Shown: positions 18,512-27,482 of the stretch, one piece after another
How positions within the stretch are numbered: position 1 is the first letter of the stretch
Layout: the number at the start of each line of letters is the position of its first letter
Assembly (NCBI RefSeq): GCF_024449095.1
Contig: NZ_CP024629.1
Span: 1 to 64,000, forward strand
Length of the DNA: 64,000 bases
Reading direction: 5' to 3'
Origin: Vibrio coralliilyticus
GTDB lineage: Bacteria; Pseudomonadota; Gammaproteobacteria; Enterobacterales; Vibrionaceae
The notes under the pieces: generated by a model
Told to the model about the DNA's origin: nothing
Seen by the model: only the letters and a program-made list of their open reading frames with translations
Database searches by the model: none
Position numbers and translations under genes: made by a program

Positions 18512-19036
18512 TTAATCTCGCCTGTTACCGCACGTGTCTTCCAAATACCGATCTTGGACCCTTGAATAACACGAACTCCCACTCCAGTGATACGACCTGT
18601 ATTGTTCATAAGCTTTACAACCACTACTCCAATACCGTATATGAACATCATCAGTAGTTAGGCATTCAAGTTTTCTATCGAGATTACTAATAGGTGCAGA
18701 TGCATTGTTTGCGATAAGTTGCTTTATCTCGTTACACAGATTTTTATACACTGGATGTGAGCAATTTACAGGATTCACATTAGCATCAGGAGCTGTTCCT
18801 CCCCTACTTCCATTCGGGCTTTGGCCGTTACTTCTACTTGCCACTGAATCGTCATGGTTAGTAAATTCTTTGGGCTGATAAACCTTATCCCTAATGGATG
18901 TATAGTCAGAATACTCGGTCGTATCCTTTGGGCGCTTAGATATCGGCGGCTTGTTTGTTGGTTGAGCCTCGGCAAGTACTGGTGTATGAATGACCAGTGC
19001 GATGCCGCAAGCGATAAGTGATAGTGCACGTTTCAT
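18512..19036 (-). CDS. Secreted Cys-containing hypothetical protein
   Basis: A 174-residue protein with a Sec signal peptide (MKRALSLIACGIALVIHTPV, cleavage near LAEA). A low-complexity Ser/Asn/Gly linker spans about residues 60-90. The C-terminal part has seven or so Cys residues, suggesting periplasmic disulphides. AGG precedes the ATG at a suitable distance. It is leftward, convergent with the Cre-like gene. The function is unknown. Confidence 0.6.
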   Translation of the reverse strand: MKRALSLIACGIALVIHTPVLAEAQPTNKPPISKRPKDTTEYSDYTSIRDKVYQPKEFTNHDDSVASRSNGQSPNGSRGGTAPDANVNPVNCSHPVYKNLCNEIKQLIANNASAPISNLDRKLECLTTDDVHIRYWSSGCKAYEQYRSYHWSGSSCYSRVQDRYLEDTCGNRRD

Positions 19037-19150
19037 TTGAACCTAGCTCCTTATTGTTTCTTTGTTTCATCTTTAGCCACACTATCATCATTACATACAC
19101 ATATTATTATTATATATCACCCTACGCATTGCAAATCTTCGAGCATTTTT

Positions 19151-19317
19151 ATTGGAGTACAAAGTAACATTTTATGTCTTTAAAAAAGAGGCGCTTCACC
19201 ACCTCAGCCCCCGAAACAATTACCTTCGCTTCAGGTTCAACAATGTCTAAATATTTTTAGCAATCGAACCGCGCGCGCAATGCACGTGGCTAGACATCCG
19301 TTACTTTGTACTCCAAT
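19151..19317. repeat. 167-bp element bounded by perfect 18-bp inverted repeats
   Basis: ATTGGAGTACAAAGTAAC (19151-19168) is repeated in inverted orientation at 19300-19317. The inverted repeat resumes inward with ATGTCT (19174-19179) pairing AGACAT (19292-19297). The interior includes a GCGCGCGC run and no ORF. It ends 12 bases beyond the stop of the initiator gene. It may be a miniature transposable element, a structured RNA or a replication/transfer site; no target duplication is obvious. Confidence 0.6.
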
Positions 19318-19328
19318 TATGGAATGAG

Positions 19329-21179
19329 TTACGAATCCAGATATGTGACGATGTCACTCATGATATCTTCGTCTATTGTTAGACCGTTTCGCATCATGCG
19401 CTCCACACGTTTAGCTAGGTCTGCTCTAGATGAGAAATAAACAACGAGGTTATCTATCGAAACACCATCTATATTGTTGTAATAATTGAGCATTTCATGA
19501 ATGAGGTTTTTTAGCGAAACTTTACCAATGTTCACTGGCTCACATGCGCTTCGAATATTTTTGAACATTTCTAGTAGCTCAGCCTGTTTCAGTTCGAAGC
19601 TTTGGAACATTGTAGCCAATACACTTAGAGTGCTATCATCGGTATAACAAGTAATCACACATGATTTCTCGATTGCGGGGTCGCGAACAACTGTATAGTT
19701 GCCATACTGCTTCTGCTCAAGCACTCGTTGTTCTTGTCGTGCGTTTACTTCATCATCAGTTTCAATAATTTCCATTAACATTGCTGCAAGTTCGTTCCAA
19801 TGTGTAGGAGCTTCTCGTTCTGGATCAACATTGGCGTACTGATAAACAATGTCTCTTCTAGCAACAATCGTTATTTCATTCACTTCAGAATTGAGTGTTA
19901 ATTCATATCCAAACAAATATAACGTGGCGGTGTCGTCACTGACAGCAATGTCAAGGCCGTCCATATCGATCTTTTTTCGTGAGTACTTGCGAAGAACTTT
20001 AAAAAATTCTTGAGTAGTTAGTGTCAGATAGTTGTGCAGAAATTGGTTTAGGGCTGTGTTTATTTCAGCGCCCCATCCTTTGGTGACTTTTAGCCTGTCC
20101 ATACCACGGAGTTTGAGGTACAACACAACTAACACCGGGTCAATGGTTATAAGCTCTTTAGGCAGAGCGAAAAGTGCCGAGCTTTGAATGATGGACGAGA
20201 ACAACTCATCGTCCCACTTTAATATAAAAATATTGGCATCATAAAAGGCAGTTCTTGCTTCTGCTTTATTGCTAGGTAGGGTGTTAAGTATTGCGTCACA
20301 TTCTAGGATTCGTCTTCGCTTAATCCCTTTTTCTTTTGAGGTGCTACCGCCGTCAATTTTTAGCTCACCCATGAAGTCATATGCTGTGTCACGTGTAACA
20401 TCGAGAGATTCTCGGATCATCTTATAAACATCAGGATTACGGGGTTTCTTCAAAACACTTCGTATTGCACTTAGTGATAGTAACGTTTGATTAGGTGGGT
20501 GCTTGATCTTGTTCTGTTGGTAATAAGGAAGTCTGTATTTATGGTATGCATATGTTAAATATACACAAGCAAGTATAACTACAACGTCCTGTACAGCAAC
20601 AATACGTTTGTTGCCGGTGTGTATTTTAACATACCCATTTTTACCATCAGTCAATGTATCTTCGGTTTGAGTTGATGAGCGAGCAAAACTTACAAACCTG
20701 GTAACTTCAGCTGTAGCTATAGACATCGATGCTGTAATACTTTTGTTGTATCCAAGCTCTTTGGCCGCTCTGTTTTCCTGAGCAACAATGCTTGGTTTAG
20801 ATGCGGTACCGTCCTTTACATTATCATTTGGTAAACCTGATAGTTTTTCATAATTTAGGCTATAGCACTTGGCCCATTTTTGGGCTTGATTCGCTTCACT
20901 ACTAAATTCTATCTGTTGGATGTAATCACACAGAGGCTTTTTATTAAACATCCTCCTTATGTAATTATCATCACCTGGTCTATTTAATTTGTCTTCGATG
21001 TCAGCGAATTCAATTACGCTGTGTGGAGGTGACTTTTTATGTAACTCATCTAATGCTTCCAGAAACGCCCTCTGAGCAGTTTTTCCTGAAAAAGTTGCTA
21101 ATACACTTTCGCTGATAGGAGCAGGCCTGTCTTTGGTAAAGTAAAACGATTTTCTAGAGTTACGTTCGATTGCTAGCAT
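19329..21179 (-). CDS. RctB-like replication initiator
   Basis: A 616-residue protein that I relate by motif order to RctB, the initiator of Vibrio chromosome 2 and related replicons. Shared features are a long N-terminal winged-helix region, then IRESLDVTRDTAYDF, IFILKWDDELFSSII, ALPKELITIDPVLVVLYLKL and the late LYLFGYELTL. It is transcribed leftward away from an A+T-rich region with six iterons and DnaA boxes, the arrangement expected of an iteron-binding initiator. There is little shine-dalgarno before the ATG. The last 100 residues are not recognisable. Alternative: another large iteron-plasmid Rep family. Confidence 0.65.
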   Translation of the reverse strand: MLAIERNSRKSFYFTKDRPAPISESVLATFSGKTAQRAFLEALDELHKKSPPHSVIEFADIEDKLNRPGDDNYIRRMFNKKPLCDYIQQIEFSSEANQAQKWAKCYSLNYEKLSGLPNDNVKDGTASKPSIVAQENRAAKELGYNKSITASMSIATAEVTRFVSFARSSTQTEDTLTDGKNGYVKIHTGNKRIVAVQDVVVILACVYLTYAYHKYRLPYYQQNKIKHPPNQTLLSLSAIRSVLKKPRNPDVYKMIRESLDVTRDTAYDFMGELKIDGGSTSKEKGIKRRRILECDAILNTLPSNKAEARTAFYDANIFILKWDDELFSSIIQSSALFALPKELITIDPVLVVLYLKLRGMDRLKVTKGWGAEINTALNQFLHNYLTLTTQEFFKVLRKYSRKKIDMDGLDIAVSDDTATLYLFGYELTLNSEVNEITIVARRDIVYQYANVDPEREAPTHWNELAAMLMEIIETDDEVNARQEQRVLEQKQYGNYTVVRDPAIEKSCVITCYTDDSTLSVLATMFQSFELKQAELLEMFKNIRSACEPVNIGKVSLKNLIHEMLNYYNNIDGVSIDNLVVYFSSRADLAKRVERMMRNGLTIDEDIMSDIVTYLDS

Positions 21180-21284
21180 GTGATGTATAAAAAAAGTGCT
21201 GTTAAAATTTTTCTATGCTTAATTTTACTTTGCAAATCAGTTTTTGACAAACATTGTGGACCGTCGAGTTGACGACTGTTTTTC

Positions 21285-21350
21285 TCATTAATTAATAAGA
21301 TCTTATTTTCCTATTTTTGATCTTATTTTTCTTATTAATTATATTCTCTT
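21285..21350. other. A+T-rich probable unwinding region
   Basis: Nearly all A/T with two copies of GATCTTATTTT-like sequence and a palindromic ATTAATTAAT. It lies between the initiator start and the iterons, where a DNA-unwinding element would be expected. The two GATC sites could be Dam targets. Confidence 0.5.
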
Positions 21351-21416
21351 ATAATGACTTTTCTTTGTCATCTAATCTACTGTATTTAAACGAGTTTTCT
21401 TTACCATGACTAGAGT

Positions 21417-21534
21417 GTACCGTTGCGTTTTTTAACCGTACCGTTGTGTTTATCGATCCGTACCATTGCGATTTTTAACTGTACCATTGCAACTAATTTA
21501 GTGTACCGTTGCGTTTTTTAACCGTACCATTGCT
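21417..21534 (+). repeat. Six replication iterons (GTACCRTTGCG)
   Basis: GTACCGTTGCG or close variants start at 21417, 21438, 21460, 21481, 21503 and 21524. The spacing alternates 21 and 22 bases, so all copies lie on one helical face. Several are followed by TTTTTAAC. Together with the neighbouring initiator gene, A+T-rich tract and DnaA boxes this is the likely vegetative origin. Confidence 0.8.
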
Positions 21535-21547
21535 TTTTGTTAACCTA

Positions 21548-21599
21548 ATATCCACAGGGTTTTCCACAGAAAAAAGTCATCTTTATGCTGTTATGCACA
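21548..21599 (+). promoter_or_regulatory. DnaA boxes next to the iterons
   Basis: TTATGCACA at 21591 matches the DnaA consensus TTATNCACA exactly. ATATCCACA at 21548 and TTTTCCACA at 21560 each differ by one base. They directly follow the last iteron, as in iteron plasmids that need host DnaA. Confidence 0.65.
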
Positions 21600-21687
21600 A
21601 GCAGCTCTATCTGTTACACACTGTATCGGTGGATATTTAGTGTCTTCTTGTGATCTCCCCCTCACGAGTATCATAATTCGATATATT

Positions 21688-21706
21688 GTTATCAAAATAT
21701 GATAAC
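21688..21706. promoter_or_regulatory. Perfect inverted repeat, candidate operator
   Basis: GTTATCA and TGATAAC flank a 5-base spacer. The site lies 36 bases before the preferred start of the following gene and downstream of the origin, so it may be an operator for that gene or a dimeric initiator site. No copy was seen elsewhere. Confidence 0.45.
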
Positions 21707-21742
21707 ATCAAGCCAAGTAGATGGTACACAAGGTTATTTATT

Positions 21743-22339
21743 ATGCTAATGACAATGGCAGACTACATTGGACTCCACTTTGGAGGGAAGGTAAATGCAT
21801 ATTCAGAGTTCTGTGGTATACCTTATTCAACCTGCGCGAAGCATGCCAAAGATACGAGGCTCTGGGTTGAAGTGGCACCACACGGGTCCAGAGTGTTCAA
21901 ATTAGAAGGCGAACTTGAACCTCGTGCATATGATGTTCATTATGATAGATTCAATCCATACTTCTTTACATTTGGTTTTTGTGGTTTAACTTATCACGTC
22001 TTAGAGTCAAGAGCTTCAGACACACCGACTTATTTGTTTAGCTCAATAGCATCTAATGAATCGGTTTTAGATATGCTTGTTGAGAAATCACAACATACCA
22101 GTTTCGTTTCGTTTGTTTTTGTAGTTAAGTCTTCTCGAAAGGCTGTATTGGAATTGATCGCTGATGAACAAGGTGCATTCATCATCTTGCAGCCTGCTAG
22201 AACTTATGAATTTTTTAGGGGGAATGAGCGACTCGATGCTTTTGTAGCTCATGATTTTCGCCAAGCTGTAGAATTGTGTAGCGAGGAAGGACTTATATTA
22301 AAGATGGCGAATACTGTTGTTTACCCTTACTCAAGCTAA
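21743..22339 (+). CDS. Hypothetical protein next to the origin
   Basis: A 198-residue soluble protein that I do not recognise. ATG 21743, with AAGG nine bases upstream, is preferred to the in-frame TTG at 21686, which would overlap the inverted repeat just upstream. It is divergent from the initiator gene, across the iterons, so a copy-control or replication-accessory role is possible, from position only. It is convergent with the Tus-like operon and shares a terminator hairpin with it. Confidence 0.55.
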   Translation: MLMTMADYIGLHFGGKVNAYSEFCGIPYSTCAKHAKDTRLWVEVAPHGSRVFKLEGELEPRAYDVHYDRFNPYFFTFGFCGLTYHVLESRASDTPTYLFSSIASNESVLDMLVEKSQHTSFVSFVFVVKSSRKAVLELIADEQGAFIILQPARTYEFFRGNERLDAFVAHDFRQAVELCSEEGLILKMANTVVYPYSS

Positions 22340-22370
22340 ATTCAAAGAATGGTTTTAGATATCAAAACTA

Positions 22371-22396
22371 TGGAGCGCTATTGTTTAGCGCTTCCA
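22371..22396. terminator. Bidirectional terminator between convergent genes
   Basis: TGGAGCGCTA and TAGCGCTTCCA can pair around a short loop, followed by a T-rich run on the plus strand. It separates the rightward gene ending at 22339 from the leftward Tus-like gene; the latter's stop lies within the stem. Confidence 0.55.
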
Positions 22397-23367
22397 TTTT
22401 TATAGAACCCTAGCTTTTCTATTACAGGTATTCTTTCAACACGTTTCCTATTTCTGTTTGGTTGAAGTTCAGATATTGAACGCACATCTGCTATCGGCGT
22501 ATAGTCTAGTAACGGTTCATTCTGTAGTAATAGGAGAGGAACCACTGACCTGACAGGGAGTTTTCTGATATTTGCCCCCCCTTCCCTTATCGTCAGCCTG
22601 TGCCTAGGGTTAATTTTCCCTGGTAGAAAACGATAGTAAATTTCACCTGGTTTTAGCTTGGCGAAGTCCTTTTCACATAGTTCGGCATAATCCATTCCAA
22701 TTTCTTTTGATAACTTGAGGTTAGTGTCCTCTATAATTGTTTTCACTTCCTCATAAGAATATTTCTCTTGGCTATATCCATTAGCAAGCCATGAAAAATG
22801 CACCCTCGTAACAGTTTCTTTAGAAAAGCGGATAAGTCGCGTTATGCTCTTTGGAAGGATGTCAGGGACATACTTCTTATAGAATTTTCGAGTTCTAGCC
22901 ATGCTATTCGGGTAATAGTCTGACAACGCCTTCTTAACGTGGCTTTTCAAGTCATTTATACAGTCAATCAGATTTTCAATTTGCGTCTTTGCATCCTCAT
23001 TCATTGGCTTTAAATGAATGAGACCTATCATCCTTCTTGCTGCTATTTGAGATATTTGGAGCCCTGGAGCTGGTGCGCTCTCATGCCGTTGCTGGAACCG
23101 TAAATGATTCAAATACGCTTCAGTGGCATCATTTCCAATAAGCCTATCCAATTCAATGCTACTGATTTCCTCATAAACAGAATCATGGCCATCTTCGTCA
23201 ACAAAAGCTTTGGGTGGAATCGCAATTTCACAGTGATGTGTATCACATTCAGAGAGTAGTTTTATTAACTCTTCTGTCTTTGATTCGATTAAACAAATGC
23301 ATTCATAGATTGAATCTGGTGTTATACCAGTAGATTCACTATGGACTGTGCAGTTTGGCTTTTCCAT
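22378..23367 (-). CDS. Tus-like DNA replication terminus site-binding protein
   Basis: A 329-residue protein whose motif order follows E. coli Tus. IELDRLIGNDATEAYLNHLR corresponds to the Tus segment around IEVKQHLGNDAQ. Later matches are the YVPDILPKSITRL region, VHFSWLANGYSQEKYSYEEV (Tus RFGWANKH...DEV) and GEIYYRFLPGKINPR-HRL followed by VVPLLLL. Tus binds Ter sites and blocks replication forks from one side. By my alignment the Tus lock His144 and Phe140 are not conserved, so mechanism may differ. It overlaps the upstream 567-residue gene by 46 bases and is the last gene of that operon. A Ter-like site occurs at 34187. Confidence 0.75.
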   Translation of the reverse strand: MEKPNCTVHSESTGITPDSIYECICLIESKTEELIKLLSECDTHHCEIAIPPKAFVDEDGHDSVYEEISSIELDRLIGNDATEAYLNHLRFQQRHESAPAPGLQISQIAARRMIGLIHLKPMNEDAKTQIENLIDCINDLKSHVKKALSDYYPNSMARTRKFYKKYVPDILPKSITRLIRFSKETVTRVHFSWLANGYSQEKYSYEEVKTIIEDTNLKLSKEIGMDYAELCEKDFAKLKPGEIYYRFLPGKINPRHRLTIREGGANIRKLPVRSVVPLLLLQNEPLLDYTPIADVRSISELQPNRNRKRVERIPVIEKLGFYKNGSAKQ

Positions 23368-25025
23368 TGTGATGTATTCCTATCCAGTATCTTTGATATC
23401 GCATTGCTGTATAAATCGATATTGTTCGAAATATAGTCGGCTAGTACTTCAGCCGCTTGCAGCAGAAGGAAGTCTCTCATGTTGAATCTTGCATCAATAG
23501 AGAGTTTGGGATTTACATAATGAATTGTTTTGTTCCCTTTTTTATCTTCCTCATCATCTACAAGGTTTATGATAAAGCCACTATTTGCTTCGACAAACAC
23601 GCCGCTTTCTTCCGGCTTGATATAGAATGATCTTCTTCGGTTACTGGCGTTATGAAAGGCTGAAATGTTCATGCTGGGAGCATCGACGTTCAACAACTCA
23701 TGTAGTTTATTCCATTGTTGTACAAATGATTCAATAGCCATCTCTTGGCGGAATAACTTTTGTGCGTCACTAATTCCATTTGTGGTTTGTTCATATCCTA
23801 TGATCTCATAGCTTTTAGCACGAGAAGCGGCCCCTACCCTTTTAGGTTTGTTGATTGTATTTGTGATAAATTCAGGAGATACCTTTTCGCACCAATGCAT
23901 AAATACATCAAACTCTTTTGCTGTACGTGCCAATCTTGCTAAGTGGCTAATTGGGGCACAAATTAATGTATATAAGCTTGGGTAGCCATAGTGCTCCTCT
24001 ATACTCTTTTTCATCTTAGCCATTGAGGAAGAGCTGAAATCGTTACGAGATAACGAGGTACTAGATTGCTGATGCGATATTGCATCAATTGCTTCCCACT
24101 CGCCTTCAATTGAAAGGACTTCAATCTCTAGCTGGTCAATGATCGCCTCTACTTCGGGGTAGCTATACTTGTTTCCAAATAGTTCTTTAAGTGAGGGGTA
24201 CTGCGCATCATTTATTAGGTTTGCGATTGGTGCTATATCTAGCCTCTTAAGTACTTCGCCAAATGCGGTTGTAGAACCCAAATTGACAGCATAAAAGTAG
24301 TGCCACTCCCCTTCTCCGCACTTCTTAACTCTCCACATTGGATTATTTACTTGTGCTAGTCCTTTGTTTAGACAGATGATTGGTTTTCTACCATCAAAGG
24401 ATATTTTCGCAAATGCCTTCGATTGGGTTTCAATTGCGTACTCAGTTCTCCCATTTGTCATGGTAGGAGTAAACCCTATTGCCTTTGCTTCTTGTAGAGT
24501 GATCGTTTCCACCTGAAAGTTTGCATCATGTATTCGACGAACAAGATGCTTAATATTTACCAATCCAACATGCTCGAATCTTATTTCACGATATTTCTCA
24601 CCGTTTACTACGTTGTTTGTAAATGGCGAATTTAGATAGCGAAATGTGTAGGTATTTACGCCATATACATGCTGTACAGCTTCTCTCCAAAGCTCACTGT
24701 TTAGCAATTTAGGAACTAGCTGATTGACTAACTCGACAATTTCGTTCAAAAAGCCGACGCAGTAATCATTCTCTCGCGCAGTCACCTCTACCCAGTCTTC
24801 TACCCCAGTCTGGTCTATTCTGAAGATAGTTATGTTGCTTGGGTCGCTTCCCAAGAACTCATACACTTCTTTTCTTCTGTTATATGTTTGGATATTTGAA
24901 AACTTAACATTGCTGAACATCACTCCCTTTTCAGAAGCATTTGGATGCTTCCCAGCAGTGGCCATATAAAAGTAGCAGTCCTTCTTATGAGTTTGTTCGG
25001 GTGGAGTGTATTTTAAAATTTTCAT
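23322..25025 (-). CDS. Large hypothetical protein in the Tus-like operon
   Basis: A 567-residue soluble protein of no family I recognise. The N-terminal 330 residues look globular with mixed alpha/beta; a low-complexity SSTSLSRNDFSSSSM linker follows at about 310-330, then a mostly helical C-terminal part. It starts three bases from the upstream membrane-protein gene stop and overlaps the Tus-like gene. The operon context beside the origin suggests a replication or fork-related role, but no catalytic motif is visible. Confidence 0.6.
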   Translation of the reverse strand: MKILKYTPPEQTHKKDCYFYMATAGKHPNASEKGVMFSNVKFSNIQTYNRRKEVYEFLGSDPSNITIFRIDQTGVEDWVEVTARENDYCVGFLNEIVELVNQLVPKLLNSELWREAVQHVYGVNTYTFRYLNSPFTNNVVNGEKYREIRFEHVGLVNIKHLVRRIHDANFQVETITLQEAKAIGFTPTMTNGRTEYAIETQSKAFAKISFDGRKPIICLNKGLAQVNNPMWRVKKCGEGEWHYFYAVNLGSTTAFGEVLKRLDIAPIANLINDAQYPSLKELFGNKYSYPEVEAIIDQLEIEVLSIEGEWEAIDAISHQQSSTSLSRNDFSSSSMAKMKKSIEEHYGYPSLYTLICAPISHLARLARTAKEFDVFMHWCEKVSPEFITNTINKPKRVGAASRAKSYEIIGYEQTTNGISDAQKLFRQEMAIESFVQQWNKLHELLNVDAPSMNISAFHNASNRRRSFYIKPEESGVFVEANSGFIINLVDDEEDKKGNKTIHYVNPKLSIDARFNMRDFLLLQAAEVLADYISNNIDLYSNAISKILDRNTSQWKSQTAQSIVNLLV

Positions 25026-25027
25026 TG

Positions 25028-25624
25028 TTAACCTATGGTTTTGTTATTTTGGTTTGGTAATAGGCTCTTGTGCTTCATTACTGACAATATGTATGTAGCT
25101 GATTGATCTGATATTGAACTTAGTCCATGTGTATCAGAAGATATCAGTAACCCAATTTTTGTTGCTGTAGTATTGCTGGGGCTGAGTAACTTTAGCGTAC
25201 GTATTCTAATGTTAGACATTTCATTAATGGTGTCTCTATCTTTCGTGTGATTGAAAGCTTGAGTCGACCTATATGGGCCTAGCGCAGCCAGGACACTCCC
25301 TGTTACTAAGCAGGCTAGCCTCTTTGCATATTGATTGTCGTCGATGTCAAAATATCGCACTATTACAATCGCTTTGATCATAGTGTATAAAGTCAAGCTT
25401 CCAAAAAACAGATACGTTAGTAGTGACCAGGTTCCTACTCTTTCTATCCAATCTGATATTGACAACCAATACACGTCACTGTGAAGGCGTTGTAGAGGTG
25501 TTACTGCGAAAGCAAAGACATGTTGTGGTGAATTTCCAAAGTAGAGAGCCAATCCCATCAATGCGATAATAATGAAGAGTAGCAATGTAATCAGTTTATT
25601 TGCTGTACTTTTTTGTATTGCCAT
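25028..25624 (-). CDS. Membrane protein heading the Tus-like operon
   Basis: A 198-residue protein with transmembrane segments at about residues 10-30, 65-90 and 100-120, then a cytosolic C-terminal half. ATG 25624 is preferred to the upstream ATG 25657 because GGAG lies ten bases before it. The 297-base gap up to the helicase gene (25625-25921) must contain the operon promoter; I see no distinctive repeat there. The family is not recognised. Confidence 0.6.
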   Translation of the reverse strand: MAIQKSTANKLITLLLFIIIALMGLALYFGNSPQHVFAFAVTPLQRLHSDVYWLSISDWIERVGTWSLLTYLFFGSLTLYTMIKAIVIVRYFDIDDNQYAKRLACLVTGSVLAALGPYRSTQAFNHTKDRDTINEMSNIRIRTLKLLSPSNTTATKIGLLISSDTHGLSSISDQSATYILSVMKHKSLLPNQNNKTIG

Positions 25625-25921
25625 GCTGTAAGTTCTCCTAACTATCTTCCACGACACTCATACTATTCGATTCTAACACCTTTATGATTCCGACGATGTT
25701 AGACCAAACTTATTTGTGAGTCTCCATCTTTACTACTTTCAACTATCTGTTATCCATAGGTGCGCTTAAAACGTGACGTAGTAACGTTTACGAAAAACGC
25801 ATTATTTACACATAACTACTTCGACTTTTCTTTGTACTTCTAGCGTAGTCAATTTCAACAATAGAGAGTTCTCGTTGAGCGTGTTCTATGATTCTCTATG
25901 TGAATTGACATTGGAAATTAA

Positions 25922-27463
25922 TTAGCCGAATAGTGCGCTAGCAGCTTCACGTTTCTTTCTCATTTTATTCATGGATAATAGTTTGTTGGATGGCCTATTT
26001 AATAGACTTTGCAAAGTGTAACATTGTGAAATGTCTAAGTTTAATTTTGCACGTGTTAACGCAACATATAATAGGTTCACTTCTTGTTTTTTCGTACTTC
26101 CTTCAGCTCTATTAAGAAATACATCAAAATCTGGACCTATCACCACACTATTGTGTTCAATTCCTTTTGTAGCGTGTGCGGTGGCGAAAACGAAGTCTGC
26201 ATTTTCCTTCGCTGCGCCGCTGCTCTTCATTACGACACTTCGAATTTGGGCAAAGCCGTATTTCTCGATATTGTCGTAGAATGCTTTGAACTCTCCTCCG
26301 CTTTCCGAGCGTGCATGCTCACTAAACTCAGTCCAATCATTAAACAGTCGCAATGGTCCTTTTAGTAGTTTTTGACCGCTGTATAGCCGCTGAGCATCAT
26401 CAATGAGGCTAACATATTCTTGTGGTTTCTTTAGAATGCAACATGAATAACCTTGTTCATATTTATTTATCAAGGATGACATTAATTCTGAATTAGTGCG
26501 AAATAACATCAGTGATTGCGCTGGTCGAGATGTAGGTTCTCGAACTATTATTTCGGTTGACTTGTTAGGGTTTCCAGAGAACTCGGGATTAACGCCGTAA
26601 TATTCATTGATTAGCATGTTAGCCAACTCAGCCACTTCTGGTCCAAATCGATAACAAGTCGTTAAACGATTTACTGGATTACCATTTCCTATATAACCCT
26701 CCATCACATTCACTGCATCACGCCACTCGTATATTGCTTGGTACTTATCTCCAACTATTAGAACGATTGCATGTAGTAACTCTAACATCCGTCTAACGAC
26801 AGGTGTCGTATCTTGTCCTTCATCTAGGATGACAACATCATAATCTAGTTGTATTTTTCCCATCTCTAGATCTAGTACGAATTCCTTCAAATAGACATCA
26901 TGAGTTGTCGGAAAGCGAGATGCTCTATCCGTCATCGATGTCCACAGTTTTTTTGTGTACGTAATCAGACTATCTTTCGCTGCCAATTGGTTTGGTTTTA
27001 GGAAACGGGACAAGTTAGCGGCAACAAACTCATCAATTGAAGAGCTGTCCGAAACGCAGTATTTGTTGATAGCTTTTAATATGATTGAAGCGAATGATTG
27101 TTTAGACACTCCTTCTATTTGCTCTGGTAGCTTTAATTCACTATCTACTAATTTTATTGTAACAGGCGTATTTAGCCGCTCTTCCTTGAATGGTTTGATG
27201 TGCTTTTTCGCAAAAGAATGTGCTGTCAGCACAGTGCAGTTATCTGGAAATTCTTCCTTCATCTCTTCGACAATAATAGAGTTGTATGCTAGAACAAGGA
27301 TGTTTTTTTCCATGAAAACTTTCGATGCAACTGCATTGGATGTGAATGTCTTGGTGGCACCAGCACCAGCATCTATTATTAGGGGAATGCCTGGCTTGAG
27401 TTGTTTGGCTGAGCTCAAGACTTTTAGTTGTTCTTCTGTTAGTTCAAACCCTTTAAATTTCAT
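25922..27463 (-). CDS. UvrD/Rep-like helicase with a variant Walker A
   Basis: A 513-residue SF1 helicase. It has FELTEEQLKVL (Q-motif), Walker A IIDAGAGATKT with Lys38, DVVILDEGQDTTPV (motif II), VGDKYQAIYEWR (motif III), TCYRFGPEVA (motif IV region), ATAHATKGIEHNSVVI (motif V) and LLYVALTRAK (motif VI). Thr37 replaces the Gly that normally precedes the P-loop Lys. ATG 27463 is chosen for its AAGG; three palindromic operators lie immediately upstream. It follows the RecT-like and RecE-like genes on the same strand, so a recombination role is likely. Confidence 0.85.
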   Translation of the reverse strand: MKFKGFELTEEQLKVLSSAKQLKPGIPLIIDAGAGATKTFTSNAVASKVFMEKNILVLAYNSIIVEEMKEEFPDNCTVLTAHSFAKKHIKPFKEERLNTPVTIKLVDSELKLPEQIEGVSKQSFASIILKAINKYCVSDSSSIDEFVAANLSRFLKPNQLAAKDSLITYTKKLWTSMTDRASRFPTTHDVYLKEFVLDLEMGKIQLDYDVVILDEGQDTTPVVRRMLELLHAIVLIVGDKYQAIYEWRDAVNVMEGYIGNGNPVNRLTTCYRFGPEVAELANMLINEYYGVNPEFSGNPNKSTEIIVREPTSRPAQSLMLFRTNSELMSSLINKYEQGYSCCILKKPQEYVSLIDDAQRLYSGQKLLKGPLRLFNDWTEFSEHARSESGGEFKAFYDNIEKYGFAQIRSVVMKSSGAAKENADFVFATAHATKGIEHNSVVIGPDFDVFLNRAEGSTKKQEVNLLYVALTRAKLNLDISQCYTLQSLLNRPSNKLLSMNKMRKKREAASALFG

Positions 27464-27482
27464 TACGAGTACCTTTTTTGAG

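Noticed and set aside
21686..21742. TTG start extending the gene at 21743 by 19 codons
   Set aside because: It would overlap the inverted repeat 21688-21706 and lacks a ribosome site, whereas ATG 21743 has one.
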